A DNA stretch of 64,000 bases from assembly GCF_019320115.1 (NCBI RefSeq), contig NC_089581.1, positions 14,499,925 to 14,563,924 on the forward strand, given 5' to 3'. Origin of the DNA: Miscanthus floridulus. Taxonomy: Eukaryota; Streptophyta; Magnoliopsida; Poales; Poaceae. A program made the position numbers and the translations under genes. The notes under the pieces are model-generated. The model was not told where the DNA came from. It made no database searches and worked only from the letters and a program-made list of their open reading frames with translations. Positions 36,001 to 48,215 of this stretch are shown here, piece by piece (the first letter of the stretch is position 1; every line of letters starts with the position of its first letter).

Positions 36001-37542
36001 GTAGCTGATGCTTTAAGCCAGAAGTCGCATCAAGTTGAAAAAGCACCCTTGTCTCTCAACCATGCTGAGGTGTTAGCCCATATTGCTCTAGTCTTGGATT
36101 TACTTGAGCAAATTATTATAGAGCAAAGGCAAGATGCTTCAGAAATCCCACATATCAAGAAGTTAATTGCCGAAGGGTGTGGTTCATATTTTAGTATTGA
36201 TGATCAAGGTGTAGTGAGGTTCAAGAACCGATTGGTGGTTCCCTCAAGAGAGGAGCTTAGAAGAAAGATCTTGGATGAAGATCATCAGTCCAAGTTGTCC
36301 ATCCATCCAGGAAGTAACAAGATGTACCATGATTTGCGTCACTTGTATTGGTGGTCAAATATGAAGCAGGATATCACTAAGTACATCACGAAATGCGACA
36401 CTTGTGGAAGAGTTAAGGCAGACCATATGCGTGCACCAAGATTTTTATAGCCCTTGCCTATCCCTGTTTGGAAATGGGAGGAGATTTTCATGGATTTCAT
36501 TGTGGGTTTACCCCACACGTTCAAGAGCTATAACTCTATTTGGGTCTTTATGGATCACCTTACCAAGTCCGCTTATTTTCTTCCAGTGGATACCAGGCAT
36601 TTAGCCAAGAAGTATGCCAAGTTGTATTTTGACTGAATTGTGCCCCTGCATGGAGTTCCTCTTACTATCGTCTCTGATAGACGATCAGTCTTTGTCTCTT
36701 GTTTCTGGGAGCAACTTTAGGAATGTCTTAGTACTAGTCTCCTCAGAAGTTTAGCTTATCATCCGTAAACTGACGGTCAAACAGAAAGAGTCAATCAGGT
36801 ACTTGAGGATATGTTGAGGGCTTGTGTCATCTCTTTTCTAGAAAAATGGGATGAATGCTTGACTCTAGCTGAGTTTTCTTATAACAATAGTTATCAAGAA
36901 AGCATTTGAATGGCACCATTTGAGGCCCTGTATGGCTAGAAATATAGAACCCCTCTTAATCGGGTTGAGGTGGGTGATCATGGATATTTTGGGTGTGATT
37001 TTATCAAAGAAGCTCGAGAGCAAGTCAGTATTATTCAGAGTCATTTGAAGGTAGCTCAAAGTCATCAGAAAACTTATGCCGATAAGCAAAGAAGGCCTTT
37101 GCAATTTGAAGTTGGTGACCATGTGTATTTGAAGGTATCTCCCATGAGAGGTGTGCATCGATTTGGTGTCCATGGGAAGCTAGCCCCTCGCTATGTTGAA
37201 CCTTACAAGATTTTGGCCTAGTGTGGTTCTGCTGCCTATCGTATCCAGCTCCCAGATATTTTATCAGCAGTGCATAATATCTTCCATGTTCCCCAATTAA
37301 AGAAATGTTTGTGGGTCCCCGATGAAGCTATGGAAATTGAAGGACTTCCCCTCCATCATGACTTGTCATATATTGAGCATCATATTAAGATCTTAGACGA
37401 ATAAGAAAGAGTGACTAGAAACAGTGTGATAAAGTTTTATAAAGTTCAGTGGCAAAATCACTCGAAGGATGAAGCAATGTGGGAGCAAGAAAGCTATATC
37501 TTGAAGCATTATCCCCACCTTCTTTCTAGTTCACCGAGGTAA
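33059..37542 (+). pseudogene. Gypsy gag-pol polyprotein with chromo-like C terminus, multiply stopped
   Basis: A Gly/Pro-rich N terminus leads into the retrotransposon gag domain (SYQDFLKMHPHTF, ASAWWDTF; ~33330-33600) and a CCHC knuckle (CFKCGKEGYYAREC, ~34084-34125). Then come protease DSGAS (34321), reverse transcriptase ([10 protein letters not shown], catalytic FIDD 35257-35268), RNase H (~35680-36030), an integrase zinc domain (~36295-36410), the catalytic core (MDFIVGLP, 36490 on) and a chromo-like tail (IKFYKVQWQNHSKDEAMWEQ, 37422-37484). Frame changes occur at a G7 run (33275-33281) and near 33580. From 33640 to 37404 one frame continues without any indel yet contains 27 stops: 19 TAG, 4 TAA, 4 TGA. 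Most stand where the family usually has Gln. Confidence 0.9.
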
Positions 37543-37611
37543 TTGTTTAAATCAGAATTTATTTCTTATCTCTTTTCCCACACTAGGCACATGAAATCTC
37601 GAGACAAGATT

Positions 37612-37630
37612 TTATTTAAGGGGGTAGATT
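37612..37630 (+). other. Polypurine tract of gypsy element E
   Basis: AAGGGGGTAGATT directly precedes the 3' LTR start at 37631, the expected primer site for plus-strand synthesis. Confidence 0.7.
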
Positions 37631-40360
37631 TGTAACACCCTCGGTGTTACACTGTAAATCATTTACTAAAATATATCATGAGCATCATGTTTATGTGTTA
37701 ATGCATGTGATAAAGTGTGTAGATCAACTTCTATAACTCAAAACAATCAACTAAAATGCAAAATGAAAAGTTACTCCACGACCTGTATAGTTAGCAAGTA
37801 GGGTCGTAAAACAATTTTTATGGAACAAAAATGCTATAGAACTTATATAGGGCACTTTAATAATGTTGGAAGTGTGAACTTTGTGGATGCTAATGAAATA
37901 CTTGCTGTTCAAAAATAATATTGCTAAATAATATCTCTACTAGCCTAGAAATGCAATTTGAAATAAGACTCAGCTCAAAAACTTAGGGAAATTTTATGTT
38001 AACAGCTAGACATTGCCATGTTTAGCAAATTATTGTGAGAGATTGGGTTAAGGAGTGGTGTAGTGTTATAGCTTGTTTTGGTAGTCTGATGTGCCATCTT
38101 GAGCATGATGAAGATGGTTTAGGTTTAGGAGCAATCGTTAGGTCATGTTGAACGCTTTAAAATTCATGTCGGGTGCGCGGTCACCGCGCGACCATCCTAC
38201 ACTACGCACTTGGCCATGTCCTATGCAGTCAGTCGAGCCGCCACGCTTGGCCGGTCGAGCCGCCTAGGCTTGGCTGAGGCCGGCCGCAGCGAGCCATTGG
38301 CCCCACGCCCTACTGCCTAGCCTCTCGCTGCTGCCATGGGTGCCGCTATGGCCGCACTGCGCTACCATCATGTATGCACTGCCGACACTCCTCGCAAAAC
38401 AATGTTGCCGCTGTCGCTGCCATTGCATCACCGTCGCGTCTGTGCTAGTCCGCTGCACCTCTGCGCTGTTGGCCGCCCTGTGTAAGTCGCCTCTATCACG
38501 CACACGTGGGCGAGCTGCCGTCGCCATGCCATTTATGGCACTATAGTACATGGGCCACATCGGTTGGGCGTGGGCACACGTTGTCCGTAGCGCCAGCGCG
38601 TGGGTCTCCTGATCTTGCTGCTCGCATCCCGCCAAGGCGTGGACGAGCCAAGCCCACCTGCCGCGCCATCTCTCCCTTTCCCTCTTTCTCCCTCTGTTTC
38701 CACCGCCGTCGTGTCACGTCACGGTGAAGCCAGAGAACAAGCACCTCTCATCAATTCCTCATGCTCGTGTCTCCACCTTCATGTTCCCTCTCCAGCCAAC
38801 CCCACCCCACCTTAACTCGCGTCACGCTGAGCTCCAATTTTGGAGCTTTGCCCGCTGTCATGTCGTTATGAACCATCGCGCGCCCGCGTCGTGGCTAGCC
38901 TTCACCACTTCACCGCGCCAATTCCTCTGCACCACTAGCTCACCTTGGCTCCCTCTTTGTCGTGTGCATGCTAGTTGCAGCTCTAGTGTTGCCTCCTCAC
39001 CACTGACATGGCCATGCCTTTGAGGTCCACCGTTCACCTCGTAGCGTGCACGTGGCCAGCATCGCTCAGGTCATCTCTGACTGAGTCAGCTTCTCGGTAA
39101 GGTCACTGGTGAGTTGTCATTGCTCACCCGCTACCCTACCACCTTGTTGTTACTACAGCTCACATGAACGCCATCGCCATTGCTGTAGGGTGCCCGCCGT
39201 CGTGGAGAGGTCCTTCTATGGTGTCCCGGCATATGCAACCGCCGCCTATCGTCTCGCGTCGAACCCTAGGTGAGCGTCGGCCTCGTAGATAGGTCAGCAT
39301 GGTCCCGTGTGGCTGGTGCAAGCGCCAGTGCCACCGTTCGCCATGCTGACACGCGCAGGGAAGGCCGAGGGCCTTGCCAATGTAAAGAGGAGAAAGACCG
39401 AGGGTTTCGTTGCAAAGTCGTTGTCTATAGAAATAGTAACATGACTGTGGGTTGTTTTGCTCAAAGTCTAGGGGCGTTTTTGCTAATGTGCCAGCGCAGG
39501 TGGGATTCCCCCATCGTGAGCCACCTCGTGTTGTAGGCCGGCCTCGCGTGGGCCGCCGTGCACTGCTTAACGCGGGCCGTGTTAGGCCAAAAGCGGTTTA
39601 CCTTTTTTGTGGAAAAATAGAAATAGCTTTTCATTTCAATTCTGAGCTGAACTTCGGTAAATCATATAAAATCATGTAGGTATCCAAAAATTGTGAAACC
39701 AATTTTGTTAAGTTCTTAAAATTGTGCTCTATCTGTTAGTGTGTTTAGTTCATATAGGTGCTTGTTGATACCAGTAGCTATTAAATCATTTGAGAGTGCT
39801 TAATATGATTAGGTTAAATATTGTAGTAATTTTTGTGGTAGATTGGTGTTAGCAAAAACCCTGAAATTTTGATAGTAGGTTCATTGTATTATTATGTGCT
39901 CGCTATATTTTTTGTAGCTTTAGAATAGACTTAACATAAGGGTAGTTAAATGCTCTTTGTTTTAGATATACATTAAACCATTAGTAGAAATAAAGAAATA
40001 TTCTTTATTTGTAAAGCTAGGTGTTTGTTAGTTGAACCCAACACTTTACTTGATGAAGATGATAGTTAGCTTAGTATCTTAGTTATTAGAGCTAACTTAG
40101 TAGCTTACCATGTGTATTCTTATTTTAAGAGTTGTTGTTGCCAAAATGCTAAGTGTTGCATCATCATCGCATGCATGTAGAGAACGAGTTGGCGGAGATC
40201 ATGATTGTCGGAGATCACGAGTTTGAGGAAATCATCAAGGAGTACAAGGATGAGATTCTTGTGCAGGAGGAGGTCCCAGAGCCGCCACTAACTGACTGAG
40301 CTTGCACCCCGCCTGCCCAAGGCATGCCCCGGTGCATAACCCTTATTTTGAATAATCACT

Positions 40361-40401
<41 letters not shown>

Positions 40402-41679
40402 ATGTGCATTTACGTTATAGGCTTATTATTGAAACTACATGCATAGATAACCTACCTATGAGTTCTAGTAGCTTAGGTCGAGTAGCTGCTATGCTTAGGT
40501 TTTTTGGTAGCGTGAGTAACCTGCCGTTACTCACAACAGGTGATTATTATTAGTCTCATGATAAAATGGTGAAAAGAAATGGAGATCGGGCAGGGATATG
40601 GTATGAAGATTGGTGGGTGTAATAGGTTATGTCCCGCAGCTAAAGGGGCATAGCTTGGTTACACTATTTTCCCTGACCATGTCGGTAAAGGACTGGCCAT
40701 TGCATTGGATTCTAGTCAGGTCATAGACTTATTGTCCTGAGCACATACTTGTTTATGGGAGTAGGGAAGACTTGTTGCTCTCTTGTTGTGGGTTCTAGCT
40801 CTTTCTGAACCGACTGATTAGAGGCGGGGATGGTGGAGGTCTAAGCACCACACTGAGTTTGGGACTTAGGTGTGGGGGCTTGGAGTCCAAGTTTGGATGA
40901 GGTCCTGGACCCCTTGATAGGAGAGTGGTGGGTTAGTCCTGCTTGTGCCTAGGGTACAAGCGGGGTGTGTGTTTTGGGATACCCAACTGGGCTACATTGA
41001 TTCGTGAATCACCATGTAATACGGTACGGCTTGTCTACAATCTAGCACCATAGTAATAACTGAAAGATGAAAGATGGTGAAATGGATCTGATTGCTTAAC
41101 TCTTGCTTGAAAGTAGAACAGGAGCTTACATAGAATGGTTAGCTAATGAACTAATCAAGACTGCTAATAAGAAACATACATAATGATTCACTACTAGTAA
41201 TGCTTTTTGCAAAAAGAAAACCTAGCAAACCATAAAGTTTATCATATCCTTTGGAGTCTAGAAATTACTCCCACTAGTCGGGTAAGTCTTGCGAGTACAT
41301 TGTGTACTCAGGGTTTATTTATCTCTGTTATAGGTATAACTTGAGGAGAGGCTGTAGTGCGGAGGATTCTTCTGGTGGGCACAGACGAATCCTTGTTTCT
41401 TACCGCTAGATGTTTATTTCAATTCCCTGTTTAAATTTCACACTCTGAACTTGGTATTGTAATAATGTATTTCGGAGAACTCTTGTTGTATGCAATAAAC
41501 TAAGTATTGTAAACTTGTTCTCATTATTGGATCCTAGAGGAAAATTGTGGATGGTTCGAGTTCTCCCTTGGGGTGTGCTCAACAGAACCGTCCGATGTAG
41601 CCAGCTTTTGGGGTGCTAAGTGTCTGGTGGAAGATGAGCACCTCCGGAAGCATGCTATTTCAGGTGGTTCTACCACACG
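37631..41679 (+). repeat. 3' LTR of gypsy element E (4049 bp)
   Basis: It starts TGTAACACCC and ends CCACA next to the CGCGG duplication. It contains a GC-rich middle part (38270-39600) with accidental open frames on both strands and an AT-rich part (39600-40400), both absent from the 5' LTR. The last ~1 kb (40700-41679) matches 31550-32500 and the fragment at 10650-11558. No captured gene was recognised in the middle part. Confidence 0.88.
40362..40396. repeat. (TA)n microsatellite in the 3' LTR
   Basis: About 17 uninterrupted AT units are followed by GTGTGATG. Confidence 0.9.
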
Positions 41680-41684
41680 CGGGG

Positions 41685-42578
41685 CCCGTGCCGCCAAACG
41701 TCGCCCGCATCTCGCGCCCGCAGGGGCCGCTCGCGCTCCCTCTAGCTTTCCGCGCGTATCCCATGTGCAGCATCCCATTTACTTTTGAAACATTCGGATG
41801 CAACACTTGCAACATAAAAAAACACATGAAATACTTGAAGTATGTGTCTAAAACATTTACAAAAATACTTGAAAACCATTGCAAACATATACATTATCTA
41901 GATAAAACACTTGCAACGTATGTGTGAAACCATATGCGACATCCAAATAAACAATCTTACAACATACGTCTGAAAAATAGATGAAATATTGGAGACAAAC
42001 TCTTGCAACATACGTGTACAACCATTGCAACATATGTAAGATCCCAATCTACTTTTACAACATCCATATTAAACGCTTGCAACGTATCTCTTGAAATGTG
42101 AGTTTACAAAATGCATCATATCCCGATGAAGCCTCCTTCACCGTCTGCATTGGGGCACCATGGCCATAGCAGTAGACGAGGCTAGAGGGCTTTCGTGCCT
42201 AGGACTAATGCTTCTCCTTGCACTAGTAGCGCCTATCGGTGTCCTTGGGCCGGGCGGGTGGCGAAGAAGGAACAACGGCGTAGGTGGCGGAGCAGCGAGA
42301 TGGGTGCGCAGAGTAGGAGTAGGAGTAGCGACAAGAGCAGTGAGGCGAGTGCGTGGAGCAGGAGCAAGAGCAAGAGTGGTGTGAAGCGAGCTGTAGGAGC
42401 AATAGAAGGTGCGGGCGGCGAAGAAGAAGCAGGAGCAGTGTTAGATGGACAGCAGGAGCAACGGAAGGAGACAAACACGAGGTTTTTGGGACCGGCTGGT
42501 CCGCAGGCCTAGGTGCTCATTTCCAAAGCAAGAAACAAGTTACTCTCTCCAACGTCGACTGCTAGGATCCGACCACCA
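41685..42578. other. Unclassified repetitive-looking DNA between elements E and C
   Basis: 41790-42120 is a run of degenerate units containing CTTGCAACATA / CATTGCAAACATA about every 40-50 bp, a style seen in decayed grass DNA transposons. 42150-42540 is GC-rich with accidental Ser/Leu/Arg-repeat frames. No gene is recognised. Confidence 0.4.
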
Positions 42579-44062
42579 TGAAAAGGATCAAGATGCCCAA
42601 AAGGGGGGGTGAATTGGGCTAATTATAAAATTCTTTGCAATAATTAAACCCTACACTTAGCCCACTTCACCCCTTGTACCTAGAATGTGTTTCTAATGTT
42701 CTACCGCATAAAAGTTTTGCAACCTAAGTTTCAATCCTACTCTAGCATGACAATTCTAAGAATGTAAAGACAAGAATTTAATTGCTCAAAGTAAATGTTT
42801 AAAGTAAAGAGAGAAGGAGGAACATGGCGATGTTTTACTGAGGTATCGGAGAGTCGTCACTCCCCACTAGTCCTCGTTGGAGCACCTGCTCAAGGGTGAG
42901 CTCTCCCTTGATCCGTGTAAGGATCAAGTGCTCTCTACGGGTTGATTCTTCGACACTCCATCATGGTGAATCACCCACAACCACTCACAACTTGAGTTGG
43001 GTCATCCACAAGCTCCACCGGATGATCACCAAACTCCCAATCACCACCAAGCCGTCTAGGTGATGGCGATCACCAAGAGTAACAAGCAAGAACTCTCACT
43101 TGACCACAACAAGCCTAATGAGAAGGGTGGATGCACACTTGCTACTCTCCTTTTGCTAATGAGGCCTTAATCTTGGATTCTCAAATCTCAATCACCTCAC
43201 TAGGCTCTTGCTCTCCTTGACACTCTCAAGGGTGTTTTTAGCTGTTGAAATGGGCAAGAGTTATCCCTTGAGTGAATAGAGGAAGTATTTATAACCCCTC
43301 ATTCAAAACGAATCGTTATATGCCTCTGCGAGGTGACCGGACGCTCCGGTCAGGTTGACTGAACACTCCGGTTAGTTCTCCCTACAACTGAGCCATTAAG
43401 TTGTGACCAGACTCTGAACTACATCCGGTCAGCACTGACCGGACATGTCTGGTCACAAAAACTTCTCTCCAGAACCTTACTAATATTGACCAGAGTATGG
43501 CACCCAGCGTTCGGTCACTTTGCTGCTCAGTGTCCGATCGCATCTAGACAATTTCAATTTGATCAAATGAACTGACCGAACTCTGCACCAGCGTCTGGTC
43601 ACACCAGAACCAACGTTCGGTCAACATTTGACCCTCCATTTACTTCCAACTCGAAATCATATGTGAATGAAGTTTGCTCCAATTGATCTTAGGGCTACTT
43701 AGGAGCTACCTAGTGCTAGATTTGATAAGTGTGCACCATACCTAATCTATTAGACTCACCTAGGTCAAACTACTAGTCCATACCCCTCTTAATAGTATGG
43801 CCAAAGGAAAAATAAAGTCCTAAACTACTCTAAGTGTCTCTTCAACACCAAACGACACTTAGAACTAGTCCATCCTTAACTTTGTCATCCATCCTTTGAA
43901 AACCAAAACGATTTCCATTATAGGGGCATGATAACCATGATTGTCCAATCAATTGCCATTACCATGACCTAACTTAATTGCATCTGCAAAACACACATTA
44001 GTTATAGTAATCTCGTATTGTCATTAATCACCGAAACCCAACTAGGGACCTAGATGCTTTCA
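42579..44062 (-). repeat. 3' LTR of element C (1484 bp)
   Basis: On the minus strand it begins TGAAAGCATCTAGGTCC at 44062 and ends GATCCTTTTCA at 42579. A CCGG palindrome cluster lies at about 43330-43630. It is colinear with 59750-60870 over the shared part. Confidence 0.85.
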
Positions 44063-44638
44063 ATCTCCCTCTTTTTGGTGATTGATGACAATACAACCTC
44101 GAGTATGTAAAAGAGATGAGGTTTTCAACATGCTTGGTTCATATAAGCTTTTGACAATAAGAACAATAGAGTTAGACAAGCTTATATGACCCAAGCCAAC
44201 ATGATGTACTCAATAGATATGAAATAAGCACGAGTACTAGAAATAAAGCTCATTTGCATCAGAGTAAAATGCGGAAGCAAAGCAAATGAGCATAATCAAG
44301 TGACATGACTTATATAAAGATCAAAGTAGAAAGCACACATGTCACATATCACATAAATATCACTATCACATAAATATCACGATCACACTTATATAGTTCA
44401 ATGCATAATAGTGTATCACACATAAAAAAGCCAAATATAATAAATAAGCTCCCCCTAGATATATCGCTCCCCCTAAGTCTATCATACTCAACCCCTCTCC
44501 CCCTTTGGCATCAAACACCAAAACCTAAGGGTCTGTCGGTGGGGCTGTAGTGAACGAGTCGGGCGCTGAGGTACGATGAGCAATCTGGACCTAGGAAGTA
44601 TCATCATCTGATCCCAAGCTTTGAGTTGTATGACCCTC
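44063..44638 (-). other. Element C 3' internal region with multiplied polypurine tracts
   Basis: The main tract (minus strand CCAAAAAGAGGGAGAT) lies at 44078-44064. Further purine tracts of the form AGGGGGAG lie at about 44459-44447, 44477-44465 and 44507-44493. Repeated purine tracts before the 3' LTR are a published hallmark of Sireviruses. The envelope-like frame ends within 44530-44638. Confidence 0.8.
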
Positions 44639-46027
44639 TATAAGGAAAATGGACCCTTGGCCCATTTACTTTGGATTTTGGTGTATGATGACCAACACAA
44701 CGAAAATGGACTAATGAATTTGCAAGTGTTTGTTTTTTAGTCCAATAGGGTGCAAGACGTGACTTGGACGAAGGCGACGTGATGATCCGATGATCAACAC
44801 CTCAAGCAAGACATTAGAAGCACAAGAAAAGACCCAAGATATCAAGCAAAGTCCAAGCATGAAGATAGGAACCAAGCCATACGCAAGATCGTGAAGAAAC
44901 GAGCTCGCAGAGGCGACCGGATGCTGGACCGGACGCTGGACCGATGGCTCGGCAGATAGGCGACCGGACGCAAGGACCGGACGCTGGCGACAACCGACCG
45001 GACGTAGGAACGCAGCGTCCAATCAAGTACAGAGAGGTTCTAGGCGTGCGAAACTATGACCGGACGCGTCTGGTGGCAGGCGACCGAACGCTGGCAGCGT
45101 CTGATCTGTAGTTCGCGGCTACAATGGTCGGGATGACCGGACGCGTCCGGTCAGGACGATTCAGCGTCCGGTCAGTAGCAGAATTGCGGGAGTTCGACCC
45201 CAACAGCTACTTTCTCAGTGGGGCTTATAAATACAACCCCCAACCGGCCATTTGAGTAGAGTGGAGCTGAGGAAACATACCAAGGGTGTTGATACACTAT
45301 TTTAGTGATCTCCACTTGCATAGTGCTTAGTGTTTCATCAGGTGATTAGCGTAGGTGCTTTGCGAAGTGCTTAGGTTGATTAGACCACCACTTATGCACT
45401 TGCTCTAGGTGTATGCCTAGTGTTTAGTGAGGTTTGCATACCTCTTGCCACCCCATGCTTGCGAGCACAAGAGTTGTACATCGGAGGGGTTTGAAGTCTT
45501 GCGAGATCGCACCAACCGCGTTTGTGGTGCGGCCACCACCGTGTACCGAAGGGAACAAGGCTCACGGCGTTTCGGCTGAAAGCTTGATAGTGAAGACGGT
45601 GGGGAGCATCCGAGAGAGGCTTGCTGGAAGGCACATCGGAGACCCACTTGCACGTGGGGAAGGCCCGAGGCTATCCATGGAGTTACCCGACCGGGAGCTT
45701 GGCCCTTGCGAGGGATTCCTTGCGAGGGGCTCCAACGAGGACTAGGGGGAAGCTTGCGCGCTTCTCGATACCTCAGTAAAAATACTGGAGTCGTTGACGG
45801 GAGTTTGCATATCTCTACCTTGCTCTTTAAGCTTCCGCATTTACATTGATCATATTATTATCATTTGCGGTAGAGATAGCAACACACTAGTAAAACCGTA
45901 GTTGCACATCTAGATATATTATCTTTTGCATAGGTTTTGCTAGAGGTAGAAAAAGAGGCCATAGTTTAGAGTTAGATTTTTAAGTTGCCTAATTCACCCC
46001 CCCTCTTAGGCGTCCACGTGTCCTACA
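44639..46027 (+). repeat. 5' LTR of element D (1389 bp)
   Basis: It starts TATAAGGAAAATGG (TG mutated to TA; the 3' LTR keeps TG) and ends TCCTACA. It contains the palindrome GACCGGACGCGTCCGGTC (45135-45152) and related half-sites at 44918-45175. Confidence 0.93.
45227..45234 (+). promoter_or_regulatory. LTR TATA box of element D
   Basis: TATAAATA is conserved at the same LTR position in the 3' copy (50041-50048) and, on the minus strand, in element B (10133-10126). It follows the palindrome cluster directly, as expected for the U3/R border. Confidence 0.7.
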
Positions 46028-46029
46028 AG

Positions 46030-46042
46030 TGGTATCAGAGCC
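46030..46042 (+). promoter_or_regulatory. Primer binding site of element D
   Basis: TGGTATCAGAGCC, an exact initiator-Met tRNA match, lies two bases after the LTR. Confidence 0.93.
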
Positions 46043-46079
46043 ACGTTGGCTCATATTTGGTCCTTTGGCTTAACCGCCG

Positions 46080-48215
46080 TTGAGCCGACGTTGTTTTAGA
46101 GTGGTTGGGATGGATACCGCTAGGCCTCCACAATTTGATGGCACTAACTTCCTTTATTATAAGGCTAGAATGGCTTGCCATCTTGAGGCGGTTGATTTGG
46201 GTGTATGGAGAGTCACTCATGACGGGATGAAACCCATTAAGAATCCCGAAAAACCCACGAAGAGTGATGAAAAAGAATTGTATTTCAATGCTAGAGCTAA
46301 AAATTGCATGTTTGAATCATTAAGTATGGATGTTTTTAACCAAGTGTTTACTTTAAATACCGCACATAAAATTTGGTTAAAACTCCAAGAGCTCCATGAC
46401 GGCACAAGTAATGTCCATGAGCAAAAACATTGTCTAGCTAAGCAAAATTATGATTCCTTTGCTATGAATGATGATGAGCTTGTTCGTGATATGTATTCTC
46501 GGTTGAATCTAATTATCAATGAGCTCCATTCTATAGGATTATTAAAGCTAGATGATGCGGACATCATGAGGAAGATCATCTCCATGCTACCACAAAAGAA
46601 ATATGCAAGCATCATCACCATCCTTCACAACATGGAGGACTTGAGCAACATGACCCCAGGCATAGTCATTGGCAAGTTAGTGGCATTTGAAATGTCACGT
46701 AAGATGGGTCAAGAAGAAGCCTCTTCATCGAGCAAAGGCAAAGCTCTCGCATGTAGCGAGAAAAAGAAGATGAAGGGCAAGAAAGTTGAGACAAGCTCAA
46801 GCTCAAGTTCCTCAAGTGAAGATGAAGATGAGGACGATGATGAAGAAGAAGAAGAATCAAGTGATGATCAATTTTCCTCCTCCACCTCCGACCTTGATGA
46901 AGAATCAATCAAACTTATCAACAAGGTGGAGAAGATGATCCAAAAGCTTAATGTCAAGGGTGTGCCCATCCAAATCCAAGACCTCGTTTTCACCAATCAA
47001 AGAAACGAGCAAAGAAAGAGAGGATGCTATGGATGTGGCGAGGTGGGGCACTTTGTGGAAGTTTGTCCAAACAAGCCCACATCCAAGACAAAGAAGAAGA
47101 CGTGCAAGAACAAGGCCCTCACATCAATAAGATCATGGGATGATTCTTCAAGTGAAGAAGATTATCACAAGAGGCGAGGACACAAGCACTCATCATCTAG
47201 CTCTTCACGTATGTGCCTTATGGCATGAGGTAACGAAAGCTCTTCCTCTAGTGAGAGTGATAGTGATGATGATATGCCTTCCTATCATGAGATTGTGCAA
47301 CAAAATCTTAAATATGCTAAAGTTTGCACTAGTCAACAAAATAGGCTCAAAAGTTTAAAAGAAAAGCTAGATAGTTCACAAGAAGCATACAAAACTTTGC
47401 TTGAACAATATGAGAACTTTGCTAATCTCAATGTTGAACTATCTACTAAAATTGAGCAACTTGAGGCTATTGCAACAACAAATGAATGCACAATCAATGA
47501 CAAGCAACTTACAAAGAAAAATGAAAAATTAAAAGAAAAGTTAGCTAGCTCACAAAATGATTATCAAAGTTTGCTTGCTAAAATGGAAATCATGTGCAAA
47601 CATTGTGATGAGCTAACCAATAAAGTTGCTAATCCTGAGGCCGTTAATAAAACCTCCACCAAGGCATATAAAATAAATGAGATTATTAAAAAGGATGTCT
47701 CTACTTCTTGCAATGATTTATGTTTAGACTCACCTTTGTGCAACCAAGCTTGTGTTGAGAAAGTAATTGTAGATACATGCACACAAGATGTTGCAAAGGA
47801 AAATGAGCAACTCAAGCAAGAAGTAGCTCGTCTCACCAAGGACTTGACTCAAGTGAAAGGCAAGGTGAAGCAAACCCAACTTCATCAAGATAACACCGTC
47901 AAGGGAGTGAAGAAGCTTGATGAAGGACAAACCATGGTTTGCTACGTGTGCCACAAGGAAGGTCACAAGTCCTATGAGTGCAAGGTGAAGAATGGGGGAG
48001 GAGAAAAGAAGAAAGAGAAAAAGCAAACAAGCGAGCTCTCCAACACCTACACCAACAAGGTGGACAAGAAGGCCTCCACACCTTATCTCTTGAAGAAGAA
48101 GAAAAATGATAAGGTGGTGGCCATCAAGGTGAACAAGCAAGCCAACAATGGGGTCAAATGCTTTTGGGTGCCAAAGGAAATCATTTCCAACATGAAAAGC
48201 ACCAAGAAGGTTTAG
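46080..48215 (+). pseudogene. Element D gag, ~711 codons with one internal stop
   Basis: A single frame runs from 46080 to 48215, broken only by TGA at 47226-47228; two long open halves of 382 and 313 residues remain. The first half has the copia gag core (FDGTNFLYYKARMACHLEAV to HKIWLKL and the LNLIINELHSIG region), a Ser/Glu/Asp-rich acidic stretch and a knuckle CYGCGEVGHFVEVC (~47029-47070). The second half is coiled coil (about 47280-47620 and 47790-47870) with a knuckle CYVCHKEGHKSYEC (~47939-47980) and a basic C terminus. The protein would build particles; enzymes would have to come from a related autonomous Sirevirus. At the stop, element B has CGA, so a single C-to-T change explains it. 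Start 46080 follows the primer site by 37 bp; an ATG at 46110 is an alternative. Confidence 0.9.

Larger units (their letters stand above)
30809..41679 (+). mobile_element. Ty3/gypsy LTR retrotransposon, chromovirus-like (element E)
   Basis: The LTRs begin TGTAACACCCTCGG. A perfect 5-bp duplication CGCGG flanks the element (30804-30808 and 41680-41684). The domain order gag, protease, RT, RNase H, integrase and a chromo-like tail fits the Tekay/Del type of chromovirus. A non-coding leader lies between the primer site and gag (32515-33058). The polyprotein is riddled with stops. The LTRs are of very unequal length. Confidence 0.92.

Noticed and set aside
33640..37404. Stop-codon reassignment or TAG readthrough in the gypsy polyprotein
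   Set aside because: Many CAG Gln codons remain, TAA and TGA also occur, and plant nuclear genes here use TAG normally; deamination explains it better.
42195..42512. Arg/Ser-rich and Leu/Ser-rich overlapping frames
   Set aside because: Simple GAGCA/GGAGTAG repeats give open frames in several phases on both strands.
43330..43630. CRISPR-like array of short repeats
   Set aside because: Degenerate palindromes without constant spacers in plant LTRs.
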